Below the pieces are notes generated by a model. That model was not told where the DNA came from. It saw only the letters and a program-made list of their open reading frames with translations, and searched no databases. A stretch of 59,269 nt of DNA from a bacterium (lineage in GTDB: Bacteria; Cyanobacteriota; Vampirovibrionia; Gastranaerophilales; Gastranaerophilaceae), in NCBI GenBank assembly GCA_024408855.1, contig JAKSUQ010000012.1:1-59269 (forward strand), in the 5' to 3' direction. Below, piece after piece: positions 40,999 through 48,958 of this stretch; position 1 is the stretch's first letter, and the number at the start of each line of letters is the position of its first letter. The translations under genes were made by a program, and so were the position numbers.

Positions 40999-43599
40999 AT
41001 GATAAATTTTGAAAAATTTACAAATTATTCGCAAGAAATAATTTTTGCGGCTAATGCAAAAAAAGATTTTTACAAAAATACCGAAGTCCAACCTGAACAT
41101 ATCATGCTTGCTTTAATAGAGGATAAAGGTATTTCAAAAGACTATTTAACAGAATTAAAACTTTTAAATCAGCATTTTATAAACGAAATAGTTTCGCAAA
41201 TTAAAGTATATCCGACTATATCAACTCCAAGTAATTCTCAACAAGTTTTTCTTTCAAAAGAAACTAATCAGCTTTTGGAATATGCAACCGATGAGGCAAA
41301 TATTCTTAAGGACGAATTTATTGGAATTGAATGTATATTGATTGCGATGACCAAACTTGAAGATTCGTTTATTAAAAAATTGCTAAACAATCAAGGTGTT
41401 GTTGAAAATACAATACTTAATGCGATGAAAAAAATAAGAGGAAATAAAAAAGTGGATACAAAAAATGCAGAAGAAAATTTAAAAGCACTCGAAAAATATT
41501 CAACCGATTTGACAGAACTTGCACGAAAAGGCAAACTTGATCCCGTAATTGGCAGAGATGAAGAAGTTCGAAGAATAATTCAAGTTTTAAACAGAAGAAC
41601 AAAGAACAATCCGGTTTTAATAGGAGAGCCCGGAGTCGGCAAGACTGCTATTGTAGAAGGCTTGGCACAAAGAATTATTCGCGGGGATGTTCCTGAAAGC
41701 CTAAAAGACGCCAAATTAATCTCGCTTGATTTAGGAGCTTTAGTAGCAGGTGCAAAATTTAGGGGTGAATTTGAAGAACGATTAAAGGCTGTGCTCAAAG
41801 AAGTTCAAAGTTCTAACGGTGAAATAGTAATGTTTATTGATGAATTGCATACCGTTGTGGGAGCAGGTTCAACTGAGGGTTCTATGGATGCAGGAAATCT
41901 CTTAAAACCAATGTTGGCAAGGGGTGAACTTAGAACAATCGGAGCTACAACGATTAATGAATACAGAAAATATATTGAAAAAGACCCCGCATTGGAAAGA
42001 CGTTTTCAACAAGTCTTAGTTGATGAACCGTCTGTTGAGGATACAATTTCAATTCTAAGAGGTCTAAAAGAAAAATATGAAGTTCATCATGGAATTAGGA
42101 TACTTGACAGTGCATTAATTCAAGCAGCTCAATTATCTGACAGATACATTACGGATAGATTTTTGCCGGATAAGGCAATAGATTTGATTGATGAAGCTGC
42201 TTCAGCTCTGAGAATAGAAATAGACTCTATGCCGGAAGAAATAGATACTATGTTCAGACAAAAAATACAACTTGAAATAGAACGGGAGGCCTTAAAAAAA
42301 GAAACTTCCCCTGAAAGTATTGCTAAAATAGAAAAATTGACAAGCGAAATTAACGACTTTGAAAACAAAATTGCTGAAATGAAAACTCAGTGGGAAGCTG
42401 AAAAGGATAGTATTACAGGTGAAGCCGGTATAAAAGAGGAAATCGACAATATAAAAATAAAAATTGCTGAAGCCGAAAGAAATACAGATTTACAAACAGC
42501 TGCTGAACTCAAATACGGAAAATTGCCGGAATTGGAGAAGAAACTTCAAGCGGTTCAGGGTAAAGAAAAGGGTGAAAATAAACTTTTAAAAGAAGAAGTT
42601 GACGAAGACGATATTGCAAAAATTGTAAGCAAGTGGACAGGAATTCCTGTTGCAAAACTTGTTGAAAGCGAAATGCAAAAACTTTTAAAAATGGAAGATG
42701 TTTTGCATAAAAGGTTAATAGGACAGGATGAGGCTGTTAATACTGTATCTGACGCAATTCGCAGAGCAAGAGCAGGACTGAAAGATCCTAAACGCCCTAT
42801 CGGTACGTTTATATTTTTAGGTCCAACAGGGGTTGGTAAGACCGAATTGGCAAAAACACTTGCGCAGTTCTTGTTTAATGATGATGATGCAATCATAAGA
42901 ATTGATATGTCTGAATATATGGAAAAACATAATGTTTCGAGGCTTGTGGGAGCACCTCCAGGATACGTGGGTTATGAGGAAGGCGGACAATTAACCGAAG
43001 CTGTAAGACGTAAGCCATACTCTGTCGTATTGTTTGATGAAATCGAAAAGGCTCATCCTGATGTATTCAATATTATGTTGCAGATTTTTGATGACGGCAG
43101 GTTAACAGATTCTAAAGGACGAACTGTCGATTTTAAAAACACTGTTATTATAATGACAAGTAATATCGGTAGTGATATTATTCTTGAAGATTCTTTGAAT
43201 GCTGTTTTAGAGCAAGGGAATTTTGAAGAAACTAAAGAAAAAGTTATGGGTATTATGCGTGAGCACTTTAAACCCGAATTTTTAAACAGGGTAGATGAAA
43301 CAATTTTCTTTAGGGCTTTGAATTTGCAGCAATTATCAGCTATTGTTGATATTCAAACTGATTATTTAAAAGAACTTTTGAAGGAACATAACATAAGTCT
43401 TGATATAACCGAAGATGCAAAAGAATTTTTGGCAACAAGGGGGTTTAATCCTGTATATGGGGCACGACCTCTAAAACGGGTTATAAGGCAAATGGTCGAA
43501 AATCCGCTTTCTAAACAAATCTTGTCCCAAAAATTTATTAACGGTGATAAACTTCTGATTGATGTCAAGAATGACGAAATTACTTTTGAAAAAATTTAA
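40999..43599 (+). CDS. clpB: ClpB disaggregase chaperone
   Basis: An 866-residue Hsp100 AAA+ disaggregase that extracts proteins from aggregates with DnaK. The Clp N-domain (about 1-145), AAA1 with Gly-Glu-Pro-Gly-Val-Gly-Lys-Thr (near 209-216), a coiled-coil middle domain (about 405-530, with Lys-Trp-Thr-Gly-Ile-Pro-Val following), and AAA2 with Gly-Pro-Thr-Gly-Val-Gly-Lys-Thr (near 609-616) are present. The middle domain distinguishes it from ClpC/ClpA. CGGAG precedes ATG 40999. No CIRCE element is seen upstream, so HrcA control is not supported. A terminator follows at 43623. Confidence 0.96.
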   Translation: MINFEKFTNYSQEIIFAANAKKDFYKNTEVQPEHIMLALIEDKGISKDYLTELKLLNQHFINEIVSQIKVYPTISTPSNSQQVFLSKETNQLLEYATDEANILKDEFIGIECILIAMTKLEDSFIKKLLNNQGVVENTILNAMKKIRGNKKVDTKNAEENLKALEKYSTDLTELARKGKLDPVIGRDEEVRRIIQVLNRRTKNNPVLIGEPGVGKTAIVEGLAQRIIRGDVPESLKDAKLISLDLGALVAGAKFRGEFEERLKAVLKEVQSSNGEIVMFIDELHTVVGAGSTEGSMDAGNLLKPMLARGELRTIGATTINEYRKYIEKDPALERRFQQVLVDEPSVEDTISILRGLKEKYEVHHGIRILDSALIQAAQLSDRYITDRFLPDKAIDLIDEAASALRIEIDSMPEEIDTMFRQKIQLEIEREALKKETSPESIAKIEKLTSEINDFENKIAEMKTQWEAEKDSITGEAGIKEEIDNIKIKIAEAERNTDLQTAAELKYGKLPELEKKLQAVQGKEKGENKLLKEEVDEDDIAKIVSKWTGIPVAKLVESEMQKLLKMEDVLHKRLIGQDEAVNTVSDAIRRARAGLKDPKRPIGTFIFLGPTGVGKTELAKTLAQFLFNDDDAIIRIDMSEYMEKHNVSRLVGAPPGYVGYEEGGQLTEAVRRKPYSVVLFDEIEKAHPDVFNIMLQIFDDGRLTDSKGRTVDFKNTVIIMTSNIGSDIILEDSLNAVLEQGNFEETKEKVMGIMREHFKPEFLNRVDETIFFRALNLQQLSAIVDIQTDYLKELLKEHNISLDITEDAKEFLATRGFNPVYGARPLKRVIRQMVENPLSKQILSQKFINGDKLLIDVKNDEITFEKI

Positions 43600-43622
43600 A
43601 ATCAAAATAACAAATAATAATG

Positions 43623-43656
43623 GACTTCAGTTTAAATGAATAACTGAAGTCTTTTG
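43623..43656 (+). terminator. Terminator of clpB
   Basis: GACTTCAGTT (43623-43632) and AACTGAAGTC (43642-43651) form a perfect ten-base stem with a nine-base loop, followed by TTTTGTTATT. Confidence 0.85.
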
Positions 43657-43793
43657 TTATTATCTGACAATTAGTTACTTTTTTTTATCGGAACTTTTTA
43701 TAAATTTATATAAAAACAGATATTTTTTTATATTTGATTTAATATACTTGTATATATTAGTAAGTTAGGTTATAAGTATGAAAAGGGATGATT

Positions 43794-45695
43794 ATGCAAA
43801 TTTTTCCGATTAATAATTTTGGTTTAGTGCAAAGAAAAGAGCATCGTGTAGAAAATCAAAACAAAGTTAATCAAAATATAAACTCTTGTCGTGCAAATCC
43901 TCAATTAAAATATGTTAATTTTGGTGCAAGGTCAAATTTGTTCTACTTATTAGACAATAAAGTAAAAAACAATGAAAAGTTAGCAAAATTGTATGATTGC
44001 TTATTAAACAGCGGTAAGAGTCCTGAATTTATTAATCCAATGAAAAAGCAATTATTCTACATGTCTCAAATTCTCGATAAAGATCCAATTTTTGATTTAT
44101 CTGATGAAGAGACGCTTAAGTTAATATATACCGGTCCCAAAGAATTAATGAACTTTCATGAACGTAATAAAGTAAAAGAAATGTTAAATACAACTAAGTT
44201 TGTTGCACAAATTCAAAAGTCGAATCCTGAATTGTATAATGCCGTACGAGACCATTTAATCAAAATATTGGCTTCCATTCGTATCGGTCAAGAGAATTTT
44301 TATAACAATAAAAATTTTAGTAAACAACTAAATACTATGCTTAAGGCAGACGATTGTAACAAATATCTTGTAGATTTTTTGGCAATTCGTAAAACGAGTA
44401 ATATAAAAGTAGATGAAGTTATTCGCAGAATAGATTTTATCGAATATGAACATCCGATTGTGTTTGATATAATTAAACAAAGATTGGCAGGAATTATATT
44501 TGGTGTTAATAAATGTCATTCTGCATTTAAAACTGATGGTGTAATTAAAATAACAGATAAATTATTAGAGGTTGAAAAAAATAATCCTGAATATTTTGAT
44601 AATTCTATTTATGGAGATTATGTAAACCGTTTGTTATGCAAACAGGCTCAAACATATAAAGATATAACAGGGCATGCATTTGCCATAATGAATAGGTCAG
44701 AGCTACATACTGAGGAATATAAACCTCTTATATTTAGCTTGATTGACAATGCTGAATATTTTGAGGTTGATGAATTCAACAGAGCAATAGAAAGTATACT
44801 TTGTACAGAACCAAGTATGTCTCAATTATCAAACGAGAATAAGAAAAAGTGTAATGAAGTGTTAGCAAAATTATATGAATGGTTATTTAATGGAGCTAAT
44901 ATCTATGGTTTTTTGGATTCTATGAAAAAACAAATGTTGTACATGACTAAGATACTCTATAGAGATCCTGATTTAGTTTTGTCAAATGAAAAACTACTTC
45001 AATCGATATATACAAGATCTAATGAATTAAAATCATTCGAACGTACACGAGCAAATAACGTTTTAAATGCAACTAAACTTGTAGCGCAAAAACAAGAAAC
45101 AGACCCTAATGAATATAAGCTATTGCGAGATAATTTAATACAGATACTATCAGTGCTACGTTTGCAAGGTACTCCCGATCATATTTTTTATAGAATTGAT
45201 GTAATGCAATTAAATGCGATACTTAAAGCTGATGATTGTAATAAATATTTTACTGATTTTATGAAAAGTTCTAAAATAAAATCTGATAAAATAGACGACG
45301 TCATGAATAAAATAATACTTCTTGACAAAGAGCATCCGATTGTATTTAATGCGATTAAAGAAAATTTAGCAGGGACGGTTTTTGGTTTTCACAACACCCA
45401 ATCTGCATTGAAGACTGAAAGTGTAGCTAAAATAATAGATAAATTATTAGAAATTGAAAAAAATAATCCTGAGAATTTTGATAATTCAGTTTATAGACAT
45501 TATGTAAGCACTCTTTTGTGTAAGCAAGCTCAAACATATAAAGATATAACAAATCATGCATTTGCAATTATGGATAGGTCTGAAATACATGCTGACAAAT
45601 ATAAACCTTTTATAGATGAACTGATTAATAATGTTCAACTTATAGAGCTTGATGAACTTAACAGTGTGATAGATAATATAATTAAGAATACCTGA
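43794..45695 (+). CDS. Orphan protein with a 290-residue tandem duplication and Met-Gln-Ile...Asn-Phe-Gly-Ala-Arg tag (633 aa)
   Basis: No family recognised. Residues about 61-336 and 356-630 are two copies of one all-helical domain at an offset of about 294-295. Identical blocks include Leu-Lys-Ala-Asp-Asp-Cys-Asn-Lys-Tyr (183-191 and 478-486), Glu-His-Pro-Ile-Val-Phe (219-224 and 513-518) and Lys-Gln-Ala-Gln-Thr-Tyr-Lys-Asp-Ile-Thr (283-292 and 577-586). The N-terminus starts Met-Gln-Ile-Phe-Pro-Ile-Asn-Asn-Phe and carries Tyr-Val-Asn-Phe-Gly-Ala-Arg at 40-46. I start at ATG 43794: AGGGA is correctly spaced for it and too close to ATG 43788. No signal peptide or membrane helices are seen. 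Confidence 0.87.
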   Translation: MQIFPINNFGLVQRKEHRVENQNKVNQNINSCRANPQLKYVNFGARSNLFYLLDNKVKNNEKLAKLYDCLLNSGKSPEFINPMKKQLFYMSQILDKDPIFDLSDEETLKLIYTGPKELMNFHERNKVKEMLNTTKFVAQIQKSNPELYNAVRDHLIKILASIRIGQENFYNNKNFSKQLNTMLKADDCNKYLVDFLAIRKTSNIKVDEVIRRIDFIEYEHPIVFDIIKQRLAGIIFGVNKCHSAFKTDGVIKITDKLLEVEKNNPEYFDNSIYGDYVNRLLCKQAQTYKDITGHAFAIMNRSELHTEEYKPLIFSLIDNAEYFEVDEFNRAIESILCTEPSMSQLSNENKKKCNEVLAKLYEWLFNGANIYGFLDSMKKQMLYMTKILYRDPDLVLSNEKLLQSIYTRSNELKSFERTRANNVLNATKLVAQKQETDPNEYKLLRDNLIQILSVLRLQGTPDHIFYRIDVMQLNAILKADDCNKYFTDFMKSSKIKSDKIDDVMNKIILLDKEHPIVFNAIKENLAGTVFGFHNTQSALKTESVAKIIDKLLEIEKNNPENFDNSVYRHYVSTLLCKQAQTYKDITNHAFAIMDRSEIHADKYKPFIDELINNVQLIELDELNSVIDNIIKNT

Positions 45696-45712
45696 TAAAT
45701 GTATGTAATAAA

Positions 45713-45746
45713 AAAAACTCTGTTTAAGGTATAAACAGAGTTTTTT
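45713..45746. terminator. Bidirectional terminator between 43794 and the YtxH operon
   Basis: AAAAACTCTGTTT (45713-45725) and AAACAGAGTTTTT (45733-45745) are perfect complements around a seven-base loop, with A/T runs on both sides. It serves both convergent units. Confidence 0.9.
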
Positions 45747-45764
45747 ATTTCGTATGACACCATT

Positions 45765-46034
45765 TTATGATTGAGAATTTTCTTTTTGTTTACCCATCAT
45801 ATCTTGAAGTTTTGACATAATTTCATCACTTTTTTCTTGTACATCAGAAACTATATCATCTGCTCTTTGTTTAATATCCTTTACTGTTGCATCTGTTTTC
45901 TTAGCCATTTCAGATGCCATATTGCCAAGAGCTTCTCTTGTTTCTGCACCTGATTTTGGTGCTAAAAGTATACCTGCGACAGCTCCTAATGCTGCTCCTA
46001 CTGCAAAACCTGCTAAAAATCTTGTTACTGACAT
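45765..46034 (-). CDS. YtxH-domain small membrane protein (89 aa)
   Basis: An 89-residue protein with one N-terminal glycine-rich membrane helix (Phe-Ala-Val-Gly-Ala-Ala-Leu-Gly-Ala-Val-Ala-Gly), then the YtxH signature Leu-Leu-Ala-Pro-Lys-Ser-Gly-Ala-Glu-Thr-Arg, then an amphipathic Lys/Glu helix. YtxH proteins are envelope or general-stress proteins of unknown biochemical role. The ATG at 46034 is preceded by AGGAGAA. It is last in a four-gene minus-strand run with a second YtxH protein. Confidence 0.85.
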   Translation of the reverse strand: MSVTRFLAGFAVGAALGAVAGILLAPKSGAETREALGNMASEMAKKTDATVKDIKQRADDIVSDVQEKSDEIMSKLQDMMGKQKENSQS

Positions 46035-46111
46035 AATATTTTCTCCTTCATTTGTAGTTTAACAATCAGTTAAATAATTATAATCCGCAAATCGGTTAGA
46101 AAATCGGATAA

Positions 46112-46474
46112 TTATTTTTTTGAAAAAGTTTTAAAAGCGGTAATAAGCCCTGAAAAAAATCCTTTTGCAGCTTTTCCCGTGAGCTTTGATAATTGACCTA
46201 CGATTTTAAACGGTGTTTTGGATACAAAATTCTTTATATTTTGGATTCCCTCATCAGCTTTTATTACAACACTGCTTATAATTTCAACTGATTTATTTAT
46301 GTTTTTGAGAGTAGGTTCAATCTCAGTCTTAACAATAGTGGTTGTTTCATTAATATTTTTGGTTAATTTGCTTAGGTTGAACAAAACGACAGTAAGCATG
46401 CACCCCACTATTACAACCATAGCTCCTGTTGCATATGCTAAAAATGTTAATCCGTTAGACAATTGAGTTTCCAT
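46112..46474 (-). CDS. DUF948-like membrane protein (120 aa)
   Basis: The N-terminal transmembrane helix (about 12-33) is followed by an amphipathic coiled region (Leu-Ser-Lys-Leu-Thr-Lys-Asn-Ile-Asn-Glu-Thr) and a second apolar stretch near the C-terminus (Gly-Phe-Phe-Ser-Gly-Leu). Layout and Asn-Ile-Asn/Val-Glu-Ile spacing are as in DUF948 proteins, which often accompany YtxH genes. It lies 12 bases downstream of the 46487 YtxH gene. Function is unknown. Confidence 0.75.
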   Translation of the reverse strand: METQLSNGLTFLAYATGAMVVIVGCMLTVVLFNLSKLTKNINETTTIVKTEIEPTLKNINKSVEIISSVVIKADEGIQNIKNFVSKTPFKIVGQLSKLTGKAAKGFFSGLITAFKTFSKK

Positions 46475-46486
46475 ATTTATTCCTTA

Positions 46487-46804
46487 TTAATTAAAATCGT
46501 AATCGTTAATATCTTCAAGCTCTTTAGCTCTTCTCATTTTTTTTGATTTAAGCATATTGCCGAACTTTTTATACTGTTTTTCTAACTTATATTTTAATAA
46601 ATCAATAGATTCCAATGCTTGTTGCTTAGCTTCGTTAATTTCAGGAGAATATTTTTCAGCCAAATCACAAACTGTATCTTTAACTTTTTTTCTCATTTCA
46701 GCTCCTGGGCGAGGGGCATATAGCACGCCGGCGACAATCCCACCGACAACACCCATTAGCAATCCCAATCCAAAACCTATTGAAGACTTATCTTCATTTT
46801 TCAT
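46487..46804 (-). CDS. YtxH-domain small membrane protein (105 aa)
   Basis: A glycine-rich membrane helix (about 9-28) is followed by Leu-Tyr-Ala-Pro-Arg-Pro-Gly-Ala-Glu-Met-Arg, the YtxH motif, then a long charged helix and a basic C-terminal patch (Lys-Ser-Lys-Lys-Met-Arg-Arg). GAGG precedes the ATG. It is paralogous to the 45765 gene; both are separated by the DUF948-like gene in what looks like one operon. Confidence 0.85.
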   Translation of the reverse strand: MKNEDKSSIGFGLGLLMGVVGGIVAGVLYAPRPGAEMRKKVKDTVCDLAEKYSPEINEAKQQALESIDLLKYKLEKQYKKFGNMLKSKKMRRAKELEDINDYDFN

Positions 46805-46839
46805 AAATTACCTCGTTTCATTTTATAATATTATGCCAA

Positions 46840-47211
46840 TTATACCATATTTTGTAAAAGACTAAAACCTTTTACAACGATTTTTCCAAAAAGTGAACGT
46901 CTGAATTTCTTAACCATTTTAGTATTAAACCTGATTAAAAGTATTGTTATAAGAATTTTGTTTAGCAGCTGTAATACAAATTTTTCTGTAATATCGGAAA
47001 ACTTCTTTTTATATGTAATTGATAGCTCAATTGTCTGTTCTGATATTTTTCTTGATAAAGTGCAAATTTCTTTTATTATTTCCTGTTTTGATACAAAATA
47101 ATTGTTTAATTTAATAATCTTGGAATTTAAGGATAATAAAGTTCTTATAATTGATTGCACAATTATTAATTCTGCTATAAAAACTATTAATATTAAAATT
47201 GTATAAATCAT
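46840..47211 (-). CDS. Small orphan membrane protein heading the YtxH run (123 aa)
   Basis: An N-terminal transmembrane helix (residues 2-22, Ile/Leu/Val-rich) is followed by a Lys/Ser helix and a second apolar stretch (about 83-93, Leu-Leu-Asn-Lys-Ile-Leu-Ile-Thr-Ile-Leu-Leu). No named domain. AAGGAT precedes the ATG. It is first in the four-gene minus-strand set, and the position suggests a shared envelope-stress role. Confidence 0.7.
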   Translation of the reverse strand: MIYTILILIVFIAELIIVQSIIRTLLSLNSKIIKLNNYFVSKQEIIKEICTLSRKISEQTIELSITYKKKFSDITEKFVLQLLNKILITILLIRFNTKMVKKFRRSLFGKIVVKGFSLLQNMV

Positions 47212-47292
47212 TTGTATCCTTAATGTTTTTTTTTGTACTATGATTAATTATATTCTATGATAAATAAAAAGAGAATACGCTTGGAGGATTAT

Positions 47293-48600
47293 TTGTTTAA
47301 CAGATTAAAATTTTATATTTCATTAGTATTTGCAAGATTAGCTTATACTTTTTTAAAAATTACTAAATTGTCGTCAGGAACAGCATTTATTGGATATTTG
47401 GTACTTAAAATTTGTCCTGATTTTTTGGTATTTGCAAATGAATGTATATCAAAAAGAAAGATCAATGTTACCGGTACAAATGGCAAAACAACCACTTCCG
47501 GATTGATTTCACACTTAATAAAAAATTCCGGACATAGAATCGTTAACAATGCTCTTGGAGCGAACATGCTTACCGGAATTGTTAATGCTTTATCAATAAC
47601 TCTCAATCCTTTTATTAAAGCTGAATACTCGATAATTGAAACGGATGAAGCCTACTTGGAGAAAGTTTATGAAAAAGCTGACGGGGATTACCTTTTAGTA
47701 ACAAATCTTTTTACGGATCAATCTGATAGATATGGAGAGGTTTCTGTTACCAAAAAACTTATCCAAAACGGAATTGATGAAAAAGAAAATGTAACTCTTC
47801 TATTAAATGCAGACGATCCGATTGTTGCAGGCTTACAGGCTAAAAATAGAGTGTATTTTGGGGTTGATGAAATTATATATAAAAACGGTCAGGAGCACAG
47901 ATTACCAAATGAAGACGTTAATTGCCCTTGCGGTGAGATATTATCTTATAGCAAGAAATTTTATGCACAAATGGGACATTATAAATGTCAGTGTGGTTAC
48001 AAAAGACCATCTGTGAAATATAATGGTAAAATTACTTTATTTAATGAACATTCGGAAATAGAAATTAACGGAGCTGTTTATTACGTTCCGCTAATAGGCT
48101 TATTTAACGCATATAATGCATTAGGGGCAATATCATTAGCTTTGGAATTGGGAATTGAAAATATTGAACAAAATCTAAAAACTTTTAAAGTTGCTTTCGG
48201 GAGAAGTGAAACAAAAATTTTGAATGGTCACAGGACATTAATACAACTGATTAAAAATACTGTAGGTGCGAATGAAGTCTTGAAATCTGTTGATCTGAAT
48301 TCAAATATTTTGATAATGATAAATGATGAATATGCGGATGGCAGAGATGTTTCGTGGTTTTGGGATACAGAATTTGAAAGGCTAAAGGATGCAAAAAATG
48401 AAATTGTTGTATCAGGTAGTCGTGCAAACGATATTGCATTAAGGTTAAAGTATGCGGATTGCAAAGATATTAAAATTATTCCAAATGTTACGGAAGCGAT
48501 TGATTATACAGGCAGACGTGCCGACGGAAATATAACCATTTTGCCTTCGTATACCGTTTTGTTGACGTTAGATAAAATGAAAAATTTTAAAAAGATATAA
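47293..48600 (+). CDS. murT: MurT: lipid II isoglutaminyl synthase, Mur-ligase subunit
   Basis: MurT with its partner GatD amidates the D-Glu of lipid II. Mur-ligase P-loop Val-Thr-Gly-Thr-Asn-Gly-Lys-Thr-Thr-Thr lies near 59-68. The MurT-specific zinc ribbon is Cys-Pro-Cys-Gly ... Gly-His-Tyr-Lys-Cys-Gln-Cys-Gly (Cys at about 211, 213, 232, 234). The C-terminal DUF1727 domain has Asp-Gly-Arg-Asp-Val-Ser-Trp. I start at TTG 47293: GGAGG (47283-47287) is five bases upstream, and TTGTAC-N17-TATGAT (47233-47261) would place the RNA start after ATG 47257. The ATG at 47257 (12 codons longer) is the alternative. GatD, normally adjacent, is absent. Confidence 0.9.
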   Translation: MFNRLKFYISLVFARLAYTFLKITKLSSGTAFIGYLVLKICPDFLVFANECISKRKINVTGTNGKTTTSGLISHLIKNSGHRIVNNALGANMLTGIVNALSITLNPFIKAEYSIIETDEAYLEKVYEKADGDYLLVTNLFTDQSDRYGEVSVTKKLIQNGIDEKENVTLLLNADDPIVAGLQAKNRVYFGVDEIIYKNGQEHRLPNEDVNCPCGEILSYSKKFYAQMGHYKCQCGYKRPSVKYNGKITLFNEHSEIEINGAVYYVPLIGLFNAYNALGAISLALELGIENIEQNLKTFKVAFGRSETKILNGHRTLIQLIKNTVGANEVLKSVDLNSNILIMINDEYADGRDVSWFWDTEFERLKDAKNEIVVSGSRANDIALRLKYADCKDIKIIPNVTEAIDYTGRRADGNITILPSYTVLLTLDKMKNFKKI

Positions 48601-48628
48601 TAATACTATTAATTTGTAATATAAGAGT

Positions 48629-48640
48629 TATAATATAACC
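48629..48640 (+). promoter_or_regulatory. -10 element, predicted leaderless start of 48641
   Basis: A perfect TATAAT (48629-48634) is followed by six bases and ATG 48641. No SD is present, and no clear -35 is seen at 16-18 bases. Geometry is identical to comM and dgt. Confidence 0.5.
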
Positions 48641-48958
48641 ATGAATACAGAAAATGAAGACACAGACTTAAAAAAAGTCGGATTGGAACTGATGTTCTTA
48701 ACCCCGGAAAAATGCGGTTGTGAAGACGGCATTACTGCTGTTGAATTGGCAAAAAGGACAGGAATTAAAGTTGATATTGTTAAAAAAAAATTGAATATTT
48801 TAAAAGATAAACAGGTCGCAAGGGTTAAGGGAATTAATCCTAAATATTGGAAATTTGATGACTATTGTTTTCAACGGCTTGATGATAATGATGAAATTTT
48901 TCACTTATTATGCAATTTTGATGATGTGGATTTTAGCAGATTTTTTGAATACAACTAA
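48641..48958 (+). CDS. Winged-helix-like small protein (105 aa)
   Basis: The central part (about 25-75) reads as a winged helix: Ile-Thr-Ala-Val-Glu-Leu-Ala-Lys-Arg-Thr-Gly-Ile-Lys then Val-Lys-Lys-Lys-Leu-Asn-Ile-Leu-Lys-Asp-Lys-Gln-Val-Ala-Arg. This is the helix-turn-helix plus wing pattern of MarR/ArsR-like DNA binders. The ends are acidic, and no ligand or metal site is obvious. It overlaps the convergent RlmD stop by four bases. It sits right after murT but has its own -10, so a functional link to murT is not established. Confidence 0.75.
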   Translation: MNTENEDTDLKKVGLELMFLTPEKCGCEDGITAVELAKRTGIKVDIVKKKLNILKDKQVARVKGINPKYWKFDDYCFQRLDDNDEIFHLLCNFDDVDFSRFFEYN

